This document shows, one piece after another, positions 1-9,800 of a stretch of DNA of 13,853 bases. How positions within the stretch are numbered: the first letter of the stretch is position 1; each line of letters opens with the position of its first letter. This DNA is from Synura sp. LO234KE (Eukaryota; Sar; Synurophyceae; Synurales; Mallomonadaceae): positions 4,507-18,359 of the forward strand of contig VKHC01000117.1 in the NCBI GenBank assembly GCA_015143735.1, written 5' to 3'. The notes under the pieces were generated by a model. It was given only the letters and a program-made list of their open reading frames with translations. It did no database searches and was not told the origin of the DNA. The position numbers were made by a program, and so were the translations under genes.

Positions 1-2
1 CC

Positions 3-119
3 CAATTATCTCTACTAAACCTCTGTAATTCCACTAATGCTATTAAATTTGGAGACTCGGAACACGTCAACAAGGCGTTCGCGAACGTCATCGCAAATGA
101 GCATTACGATAATGTGTGA
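3..119 (+). other. Possible 3' end of a reading frame at the window edge
   Basis: An open frame enters from the left edge and runs 38 codons to a TGA at 117-119. It includes the peptide KFGDSEHVNKAFANVIANEH, which has a balanced, protein-like composition. A second frame then continues with MCELVYQQYLQRGIAESSL (112-183), and a third from about 176. This suggests a decayed coding region rather than an intact gene end. I do not recognise the family. It may be the left part of the broken frame at 229-981 or a separate gene end. Chance is possible for so short a frame. Confidence 0.25.
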
Positions 120-228
120 GCTAGTTTATCAGCAATACCTTCAAAGGGGAATTGCGGAGTCCTCACTTGTTGCAACTGTTTGAAAGATGCATAACCCTAA
201 TCGTCGGACGCTTACGGCTGGCAATTAA

Positions 229-981
229 ATGCATAAAGAAGAAGCAAATTATCAACTTTATCTGCAACGATGTATTGCGTTGCATTATCCTTACGAGCTC
301 AAGTCCATTTTAGGCACTGCAGCTCACGTCCAGTGCTTCCAGAAGAAACTTCCAACTTGGACTTACACTACTAAGAATTCTGCACGTCTACTTCAGACTG
401 GGGAAGTATACCCCGACCAGGATACAGTTTTCCTTCTCTCGACACCACCGTGTGATGGAGGACTGTTCACACCACGGAGCTATAGCGCTGATGAAAGCTT
501 GGCCAAGGCCTTGGCTTATATAAAATATCAACAATGCAATAATGAAGAGATAATATTCTGCCACAATTCTCACATCTCACTGAACAGGCTATGACTAGCA
601 CTCTTAGAGCAAATATTCTGACTTCTTGGGATCAAGCATGTCATCCCCGCTGGTTTTCTCTCAACAATTCGAAACCCAGCGAGGTCTTCTGGACAAGGTT
701 TTCTACGCCGGAGGCTGCTGGCGCTGTTGCTTCTCATTCCGTGTAGTGGCATCCCAGGAGGAGTATTTAAGCGTCAAAATTCGAGTCTGCTCTGCATCTC
801 TCCTGCATCGGTCGAGGCAGAAACTTTCTCCGCTCACCTCTTCGACTATATGGTCCAATGCGAAAACGTGGCTCCCTCTCATCTCCATGCTATTATGATC
901 GATCAAGTAGACGGTTTTGGGGAGATTTTAGGTCACTTCACTCCAGCACAAATGAATTTCATTGAAAAGCCCTTCCCATAG
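229..981 (+). pseudogene. Frame-broken protein-coding remnant, unknown family
   Basis: The frame starting at ATG 229 runs 121 codons to TGA 592. From about 543 the protein-like sequence seems to move to another frame (for example ILTSWDQACHPRWFSLNNSK), which stops at a TAG just after 710. It then returns to the first frame with SGIPGGVFKRQNSS and continues to TAG 979-981, ending FTPAQMNFIEKPFP. I see no GT..AG pair that would remove the changes, so this looks like a gene or mobile-element ORF with two roughly compensating indels. The adjacent eIF2B and scaffold genes have no such errors, so poor base quality is a less likely cause. I do not recognise the family; a decayed transposon or viral ORF and a chance open frame both remain possible. 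No function is assigned. Confidence 0.3.
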
Positions 982-1752
982 CCCTCGCTCATCAACCCAC
1001 TATGGGCGGAGCTACGCTCAAGGTGGCGGAACGCATCGGATAATATCGGCGTCACCGGCCCCCTTCCTCTACGATACCATTTTCCTGCCCCGCCAGTAGT
1101 GACTACTCCGTCAGTACCGGCCAGTAGAATGCTAGTAGTTGCCGGCACGATCCCGTGTGCTCCCGCTTTCCGGCGTACCCTGGAGCCGGATATCGCAGAT
1201 CTTCGGGCATCGGTCCAGGAGTCACGCAACAGCACTCGATTGAAGGATCATGTAGTAGTCACGGGGTCCCTTCCCGCCGTGCTCCTCCTCTCGGCGACTG
1301 CAGGAGAGGCTCACGAGGAGTTTGTACTCTGGAGTTTTCCCCTCATGGTCCCGGTCGGCGTGGAGGGCCGCCTTCGCGCGACATTACCAGTTGCATTTAT
1401 TATGTGCTACTAGTAGGGCTGTCTCACCCCAGCCGAATCACTACGACGAGGATGTCATGCCGCGATGCGCTAATTTAATAGTTATTTCCTCCCCGGGGGT
1501 GTCACCCGCGTCCCCTTTTATCTCGCTGGGGATGTCGTCGAGAACTAATCATCTCCGGGGGAGGAATTTACTCCGCTAACGGGCGGGCGGAGCGGTCTCC
1601 CCCTCCCCCACTCAGTTGGTACATGGGGGCTCTTAATTTTGGTGAGTATTCTGGGTCGAAATTGTCTCTCTGTAATAATGAAGATGCACGATTTTGGGAT
1701 ATCAACAAAGGAGTTATTTTACGAAGGAGGGAAGAAGTAGCTGTAAAAATTG
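982..1752. other. GC-rich intergenic stretch, no supported gene
   Basis: About 770 bp lie between the broken frame and the eIF2B stop codon. The left part (to about 1640) is GC-rich, so long open frames on both strands are expected by chance. The longest continues in frame past TAG 979 to a stop at 1411-1413; its proline-, arginine- and alanine-rich peptide resembles no family I know. The stretch from 1640 to 1752 should hold the eIF2B alpha 3' UTR. I see no AATAAA on the minus strand there. Confidence 0.5.
1481..1570. repeat. Imperfect GC-rich inverted repeat
   Basis: The left arm (about 1481-1501, core TTTCCTCCCCGGGGG) and the right arm (about 1550-1570, core CTCCGGGGGAGGAATT) are imperfect reverse complements separated by about 50 bp. 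Each core is also nearly palindromic around CCCCGGGG. The arms could fold into a hairpin or be the ends of a small non-autonomous element. No target-site duplication is obvious. Confidence 0.35.
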
Positions 1753-3690
1753 CTATTGATACAGTCGAATAAGTTCATCCGAAACGGCCGATGGAGTGAG
1801 GACTCCTAGATCCGTGAAGAGCAACGTGATGTACTCCGCCGGTGTGAAGTCTATACTCTGATACTCCAGCTCCACACCGGCGGGCAAACTGTCCTCCAGA
1901 GCGGAGAGGGGAGACCGTCGAGTGGAGGAGTCCGGGGCTGTTGCGGCTGCGGAGGAAGTGCGGGGATCGCCCTTATCCGATGGGACCGAATGAGCCGGCA
2001 TCTGTTCACAGAGATCTACCGCGTCCCGCTGGCCCAGCGGGTACATCCGAGCGAACTTGTAGGACTCCACCGCCACGTAGAAGGGTCTCTTCAGCGTCCT
2101 GGCCGTCATGGCGATGAGGTAGGTCCCAACCTTTAGCAGGAGTTCAAGAGGCAGAGACAAGGACAGAACCGATAAAGAAACAAAGGCAGACACAGTGCCA
2201 GCAAGGAGACATATTGATGGACACAGTGGTCCGCTTTGCTGGCTGACAACGAGGTCAAGAACTCAAATAATTTATTTTTGACGTATAAGTGGTATCCCAT
2301 GTTCTATTCAGGTCTGCAGTCGCAGCGTGCGACCCAATTATGATGAAAATAGCGTTTGAATACGAAAGAGTGTTGAAATAACAAAAGTACGTGTCTCCAT
2401 GTGTCCCCAAGCGATGGCACTATATAAGTGAACGTGGCTCGGAAGTTGAAACGAAATGCATGAACGGTGGGTTGCGTGTTAAAGTGTTAAAAAAAAGGAT
2501 CACAACTTCAACATCAAATCTGCCACAAATTTCTGCTGAAGAGTACATAAAATATGGACACACACGACCGCAAATGAGGGCAGATATAGATTGGAGCATA
2601 AACGACCAGAGATCTTGGATCGGGACGTCTGTGTAGCAAGAAAATGATTGAGTGAGGTTATAGCCAGAGGATAGGAGGACGTGTCGGAGATACACGCAGA
2701 GCTGCGGATACGGCAGCCGAAGTCCTGCTTGAGATTAGGAGTGGATTTACAGGGGTGGATTAGATTCACACACTTGGCGAGTGCCGCGCCAGGAAAGCTA
2801 CGCTTGAACAAGTAGTCGTAAAATGAATTATTATTTACCTTATTAACAATGCCGCCGTTTTCCATTACGCCTTCAGCGCCACACAGACACAAATCAACTC
2901 GATCCATAACGGTTCCCACTGCACAATCCAATATCAGAGTGGTTGGTATTCCCGCGGAGCTAAAGGCTTTGGCAGCAACATGCCTGACAGCGATACCAAA
3001 GTGGATGTTTCGTTATTTTGTAGCCAACAGTGATACGCCCATAGATAGTATGGCCGTATTAGTTAGTTTAAGCTTACCCGTCATTTATTGGACGACCCTC
3101 TGTAACCATTACTCTGAACTGTTTTGTTTGAGAAGCCTTGAGAACAAGTGCAGAAACAACCCTCGAATTCCCATGAATTAAGATCGTGAATCCATCTTTA
3201 ATGAAGCTGTGTCCAATATTTGCAATATGCGACCTGCTACTCATCGACATACCAGCAAACTTCTCCCCACGAAGTACAAGCTCTTGCCTGGTTGCATTAA
3301 AATCCTGTATGAACCAACCAACCAAGTGCAACAAAAATATCGATATTCTATCAAATATGTGCACGGAAGTTTTACCGTATACTCCAAAAACGATCGAGTG
3401 ACATACTTCATGAACAATTCGCAGCCAGATCCCAAAGATATATTAGTTCTACCACCAAGATCCTCAACTTTGCATTCTTTCAATGCTAGAATAGCTGATC
3501 TCAATTCATGCTCTAGCTGCATCCACGTGGTCCCCGTGCTTCGCTTTATAACCGTAACGAGAGCCTTCATTGCACAAACAGGAACAGCAACATCGCTTTT
3601 TATCAAAGACTTGAATTCTTCCATAATATCATCTTCTATGCGAGGTACGGAAAACGTGCGAGTCCTTGAATGGGTTAGATCTTCGCTCAT
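1753..3690 (-). CDS. EIF2B1: Translation initiation factor eIF2B subunit alpha, 4 exons
   Basis: eIF2B is the guanine-nucleotide exchange factor for eIF2. Its alpha subunit is a regulatory subunit that senses phosphorylated eIF2 in the cytosol. The exons on the minus strand are 3690-3376, 3304-3078, 2983-2839 and 2130-1753. They join in frame to 354 residues, against about 305 in animals. Family landmarks are GHSFIKDGFTILIHGNSRVV (about 136-155), TEGRP (173-177), LDCAVGTVMDRVDL (199-212), GAEGVMENGGIVNK (216-229), KRPFYVAVESYKFAR (243-257) and the C-terminus LLFTDLGVLTPSAVSDEL. The introns are 71, 94 and 708 bp, with donors GTAAAA, GTAAGC and GTAAAT and AG acceptors. The start ATG at 3690 gives an N-terminal extension of about 17 residues. 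A Ser/Thr/Ala-rich expansion of about 25 residues follows MYPLGQRDAVDL, where animal proteins have a shorter linker. The gene is divergent from the scaffold gene at 3822. The identity is secure; the splice sites are read by eye. Confidence 0.95.
2131..2838 (-). other. Long third intron of the eIF2B alpha gene (708 bp)
   Basis: This intron separates VNK (donor AAG|GTAAAT at 2838) from VGTYLIAM (acceptor GCTAAAG| at 2131). It is far longer than its 71- and 94-bp neighbours. The exon-3 frame stays open for about 340 nt into it. Short open frames on both strands (for example plus strand 2391-2636) resemble nothing I know. I see no tRNA, no clear snoRNA and no terminal inverted repeats that would show an inserted element. 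Confidence 0.7.
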
Positions 3691-3821
3691 ATGTGTTTTA
3701 TATGAACTACTACATGCTACGGGTTATGGAGTTAACAGTTACATGAACTTATTTATTTGGTTTTAATTTTTATTCCTACTCCGCTAAGCCCTTAACCCTC
3801 GCCAGGAACCCTCCATTAGTT
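3691..3821. promoter_or_regulatory. 131-bp divergent intergenic region, likely shared promoter
   Basis: Only 131 bp separate the eIF2B alpha start (3690, minus) from the scaffold-gene start (3822, plus). The middle part, about 3741-3780, is AT-rich (ATTTATTTGGTTTTAATTTT). Both promoters and 5' UTRs must fit here or overlap the neighbouring gene. I see no convincing TATA box or known factor site. Confidence 0.6.
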
Positions 3822-6800
3822 ATGTTTGACAATGACTCCACCTCAGCTGCTGGAAGAGCCTTCAGAGCTTCTGAAAAAGCTTTCGCAAAGCTGGACATCA
3901 TGCGGAATACGGTGGGAAATTTGGGGGCAGCATCAAAAGAGAGGGCCGATGAGGAAGAAAGAAGGAGGATATTGGAAAAGTGAATCTTTATATCTGACTG
4001 TTTTTGCTTGATTTCACATCTCTCTTTTCTCTAGACCGTTGGAGGATGCACGTGAAGAAATTAGGATTTTGACCGGGAAGCTGCAAAGACGAGAGGAAGC
4101 TCTCGCGATGCTTCGGCGAAAAATATCTGTTGATGTTCTGAATTACAAGGTGAATGGTGGAGATGAGCTCACGATCACAGATATGAGATCGAAATTTATT
4201 GAAGAGAGTAAAGCAGAGGACGTTAAAATATTGGAACTGCAGGAAGTATTGAACCAATTAAGAAAGCTTAACGAAGAAAAAGATGCTGAGATAGAGAGGC
4301 TCAAGTCGCGTCTGCGCCTAGAAAATATTAAATTTAAAGATCGGACAATGAGCACTGAGAAACAAACGATTATGCTGCAAGAACAAGTTCATAAACTCGA
4401 GAACGAGAAACGCGTGATGTCGACCGCATTGTCGAATAAGGATGCAATTTTAGAGAGAAATTCGAAAGAAATTGAATTTTTAAGACAGGAGGTCCAAGCT
4501 AATTCCAAAGTGGTCGAGTTGGAGAAGTTAAATAAAAGGTTGTCCCGGCAACTGCTCACAGCGACACAAGATCTCAACGATAAGGAGGCCACCATATCAA
4601 AACTGAAAGAGGACAGAGATGCGCAAATCGAGTCTAAAGCCAGTGTTGCATTGGAAGAGTTAACGAAGAAGTAAGACATAAGCCACCCTAACAGAGTACC
4701 TTGTTCGTCCGTCCCCGTTAATAATATCGATTACTCTTGTCTCCTTTTAGATACAATGCCCTGCTTGAATCCGTGGATAAGTTACTCGTTGCAAATACAT
4801 TGCAGTTAGAAAACGCTGAAGATATACTTTCCGACTTACAAATCGATGACCCGGGAGTGGGGAGGGTCCGGCCCAACTCAGGTGGGAAATCTGCGTCGGG
4901 TGCCAAGCGCTCGACCCCATCGAATCGTTTAGCCGTTTCGCCGAGAATGAACAGCGAAGCGGTAACTACTGAAGAAGAGAAGCAACCGAGCACTCCGGCG
5001 ATGTCGAAACGTCCGATGTCCGCAGGATTGAAGCGAGGAGGCATTGGTGGCAACAACAACGGCGCTGATAATATGAGCCGACGTCGACCGGAGTCTGCCA
5101 AAACAGTCGCAACCGTGGCTGCTCCAAAGGCTGACGCGGGCGCAGCGGCGGCGGAGGCGAAGAAGGAACGTGTGCGGAAGCTGCTGTATTTCTACGAGCA
5201 AGCCCAGGAGCAGAAGGAGAAGGAGAAAGAAACAGCCGTCCAGGACCCGTCCACGGACTGTGTACCCAAGGCCAGAGAGGAGGAGCTGCTTCGTGTCATA
5301 GAAGAGCTGCGTTCTCAGGTATGCCTCCGCCCGTTCGCTTCTGTGCCTGCAGCTCAAAGTGTGGAATTCGCCGCTATGTCTACCCACACACTACCTTACA
5401 AGCTGTAATCTCTGTCGTGTCCTTTGCTTAACCTTCTTCTTCAGATAAAGACCATGGAAGCGCAGCGCGTTGCGGGTGAGCCTTGACTTGACGGTTTTGT
5501 ACTGTATCCTAAGAAATGCATGGAAATGGATGGTCACTGGTACGAGATATAGATCCGTTAGCGTATCGTCAGTTTTCCGTTCACTGCCGTCTTCTCTGTT
5601 TACCGGGCGTGCCTTCCCATGGTGCATCCTTACTAATGTAGTTAGTATGTTCTGAATGTCGGACGGAGGTGAGAGGACCTGGTGGGAGCATGGTTCTGTC
5701 TTGTGTCTCCATTCGTAGCCCATATTTCCCAACTCCCTATCTGTGTTGCTCACCTATCCGCGTCTATGTCCGGCACCGACACGCTGTCTCTCTGACTCTG
5801 ACTGCAGAGTCTCGGTTGGGCGTTCGACAAGACTCCGCGGTCCTTATGCTCCAGGTGAACTTAGCTTCGTACACACGCACACATACATACATACATATAT
5901 GCTACAAACATGCACACGTACATACATACGTCATCGCTGGAGCGTAACCATGTATGTAGTTCGTCGGGAGCGACGTCGTTTGCTTAAAGTCAGTCTATCT
6001 TGATCGATTCTTTATTGTGAGAAGAGCAGACCCGACCAATTTCTGGGCATAGTTGAGACAGTGCAGTGTAGCTGTGTCACCTCAATTGCGATCGACTCTT
6101 GGTCTTGCCAAACAGAGCCTGTGATTCATCACCAATATTCGCGGCGTGTAGCCTATAATTTATCAATATCCGTGCGCTAGCGGCCGCTATAGTTAGCCCT
6201 CCGAGAAGAGTCGGAGAGATTTCGTTATTTCTGACTGTCTCCTTTAAGCTACCGCCCTCATCCCTTCAGAAGCGAACACATTCACTCGCGGGCGTTTCGT
6301 AATTGCCCTCATTTTCACTTGAATTCGCTTTTTCCGAATGCACAGAAGTGTTCGCCTGGTGCAACGGACGATACTCTAAAATACCTTCGCCATCACTACA
6401 GATAGAAATCGCACATATTCTGTTCTCACTATTATTGTGCATCTATGTGCGCTTATGTTTCAGAACGAGCAGCAAGGCTTCAAGATCGCCTTATTGGAGA
6501 TGGAAAAGAGAAAGCTGGAGACCGAGGTAGGTGTCGTTGTCTTGTATCCCCACCTCACAGAAAGTACATATGCGGAATCAGTCCTTGGGTACTGCTAACA
6601 CCCCACCCCACTCTAACTCTAATTCACGTGTGACTTTTCTAATGAGCTCATTACGATGCTTAGATGTTTTTGAAACGTTAATGTTTTGTCAACTCCTTGG
6701 CTGATTTACTTTTGAAGAAGCCCTCTACCTGCCCGCCCCTATCTCCTTCAATTTACCCACCTGTGTCTGTGTCTGTGTCTATTGTACCCTAGATCCAGTC

Positions 6801-9800
6801 CTTTCGAGGCATAGGATCATTGCTGCAGGCGGAACAGCAGAAACTCAATAGTACCTCTGCGAAAGACGCCCTTCTAGAGGAGGCAGACTCTGACCTCAGT
6901 TCCGAGGATTCCGAAGATACTCATAAAGGCAACCAAAAACCGGACACAGACCCCGTCGGACGATCGAACACGCAGCAGAAGGAAGTCGGGGCGGGACCTT
7001 CACACAAGGTTCGGGGGGAACACTGCCACGTGGAGGGTCCTGCTCACGTGTTGCCAACGAGTCCCCCCAGTGGGAGGGGGCGCAGAGCCTCTTCCGTGCA
7101 GCAGTCCGCGCCCACTCACCTTCACTCTTTCCGAAGAAAGCGCTCTGTTGTGTACAAGAAAAGGCGATCTTCCAGGCTGGTAAGATACCAACAAGTGCGA
7201 ATGGCGGTGGGTATCAAATTTCGTTCCGTGCCTGTCATTTACACTTGACTTTCGTTCATCAATCTATTCAATAAAAGGATGAGCAATCTCGTTGCTAGTA
7301 CTCTTACGCCATACAGATTATCCCTGACCACGTTTCTCATCGCGATTTGCTTTACTCTGGGTACGATCAGGACGATGCGCACAACGTAGCGCCGGACAGT
7401 GGCAGGATGCCAACAGACAGGTCAAGTGACGTGGACGTATCTGGACATCACTTGGACGTAACTGAAGCAGGACGGGTGGAGAGTATAAGCGCCCCCCTGC
7501 GTATGCCTCAGCCCGTGCTCCGTGAGCCAGTAGAGATTCTGACGTACGACGACCAAGAGATGTTCGAAGAGGGCTCGATGCACGAGATAAGCCGACCGGT
7601 GAGCGCGGGGAAGTGCCGCAGGGTGGTGGACAACGCCGTGCAGAGTGTGTACGTGAAGCAAACGGAGTTGGTAGAGATGTACAGCGAGGCCACCCAGGTG
7701 AAGGTGCGGACCAGGGACCAGTGCATTGGGGTCATCGGGGAAGAGCGATACTGCGTCGGCACACAGGTGGACAGAGTGCAGCGCTGGGTGGGCTTCATTC
7801 TATTGTGATATCCGCGCGGGTACCCACTTCCACGTGATATTTAATATTGGCTGTCTGGACCTCCTTAGGTGGCGATGTCGGAAGGGCCGGAGGATGACGC
7901 GGCGACGATCATGAGAAGGTGCGGACCGACACCTCACCTCCTGCCCGAGCGCCTGGCCGCCCCCTCGACCTGTCCTGACCCTCTTCGCACTCCTCAGAAA
8001 CCGATTCGATTCCTCTCTTGACTGCTTCCTCTCCCTTCCTTCTGCTATGCAGCGAGCTATCGAATCTGGTCAAACAGTTATCGCCGCATCTAGGTGGGGT
8101 GCCTTCCGCTGCTCAACTTCAACTGACCCTGTCCGAGTCACAGAAGAAGCTCACGATGTCCGAGTCACAGCGACGGTCAGTCTCCACGGCGACTTCATTA
8201 TGACGATTTCTTACGTGCATTTATTTTGCCGCACAGAGTAATATTTAAAACAGACCGGCCTCCTCGACCAGGTACGGTAATGGTCGCCCTCCTCTCTCAA
8301 ATGATAACTTCGCCGTATTGCCTGGGCGGTGTGTTGTTCAGAGGAAATGCAGCGACGTCTTAAGCGCGCGTTGGTACTCGTCATTGAAGCGACCAAACTC
8401 TGCGATCGACATCTGGCTGAGATATCTCACAAGTAAGCACAGTGCTATCCTAGTAGACCCTTTCGGCCAAGCCCCTTACGACGCGTGTATATATTACTCT
8501 CCGCTTTTTCCTGTAGATTGCCGTTGAGCACGAGGCACAGTCGGGCATTTCTGACTACTCTGCGCATGGTACTGGAGTCGTTTCATTATAATCTAAGTCC
8601 CAAGTAAGTGCATGTGTACAGTTGCCGGACGGGTGATTGGTATGTATACGGATTCTATTTTCTGTATGTCCTTGTGTAGGGCTGGGATAGAGTCAACAAT
8701 GATAGTTTTAACCACAACTGCGCTTGCCTTTAAACCTCGGTAATTTTCTGAAAAAAGTAGAATAATTATATTTATGAGTTGAAAGTGGACCAACAGAAGA
8801 AGAAAGTAGCAAATACCAATTTCAGAACGAATAGGACACCTTGTCTGGCTTGTAATTCATATTCCCACATGCTATCCTCGCAGTTTCAGAAGCGCCGAGG
8901 AGGAGTACCCAGATTTCCTGCCATCGATAAACGACACTGGAGACGGCAATAACGCAGAAAAACGAATTGGGAATCAAAATAAGAATGGAAAGCACGCTGG
9001 GAATGGTAGTGGAGTCCGATTAAATGTGGTGGCGTTGGGAGAAGACGTGGATGAAAATGCCGGTGGCCGACGGTCGAGCGGAAACAGAAATTTCGACCAA
9101 AGTGACGAGCGCGGTAGAACGAAGTTTATTGAGGCGATGGAACGTCGGGGTGTGTCTCCAACGAGTCCCTCTAGAAGGCACAATGAATTTCGGTCTCACG
9201 CGCTGGGTAAAGAGTACCAAACTCAATTGCCGAAACCTGCGAGCCGAATACATTTGAAGGATTGCGATAGTCGTGATGCACTTCTGGGGATGGTACAGGT
9301 CGAGTCCTCTGAAGATATTCGACTGGAAGAAGAGGGCCCGGGAGCGGCGGAGAGTAAAGAGAAAAAACCCTCCGCATCGAAGATCTCGCCGATAGCAAGT
9401 CGTCACTTATCCGAGCGCCGATCAGATCTGAGTCTACTACGCACAGACGCGTCGAAACGTAGCGATAGCGATTTTCAAAATCCACAAGTTTCCCAGGGTG
9501 TAGCGGCGGGTCACAATGACTCAATATTGAAGGTGACGGTTATGGAAAAGCCTCCGGGATTAGTGGAGTCGTCCGTTACGCCGATGATTGGCTCCTTCGA
9601 CGACGAGAACGTAGAGGTGGACCTCGACAGTGTTCCAAACGAAACCGACGGCTCGCTCCACGTCAGTGACGATGAAGATGCAGCCCTGAGAGTCGGAAAG
9701 AAATCTCGCCCAGATCAAATTAAAACCCGTGGTGGCGGTTTTAAATCACCTCTGTTGGGCACTAGTAAAGGAGTAAATGGAAAGCGCAAACCTATCTCTT

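Noticed and set aside
1099-1413. 104-codon open frame in GC-rich sequence
   Set aside because: In GC-rich DNA stops are rare on both strands, and an overlapping minus-strand frame (933-1235) is similarly open. The peptide shows no recognisable features.
2391-2636. 81-codon plus-strand frame inside the eIF2B alpha intron
   Set aside because: No family resemblance; antisense to a well-supported gene and overlapped by other open frames.
9020-9524. Minus-strand open frames opposite the last scaffold exon
   Set aside because: Shadows of the plus-strand exon, which continues in phase from thirteen earlier exons.
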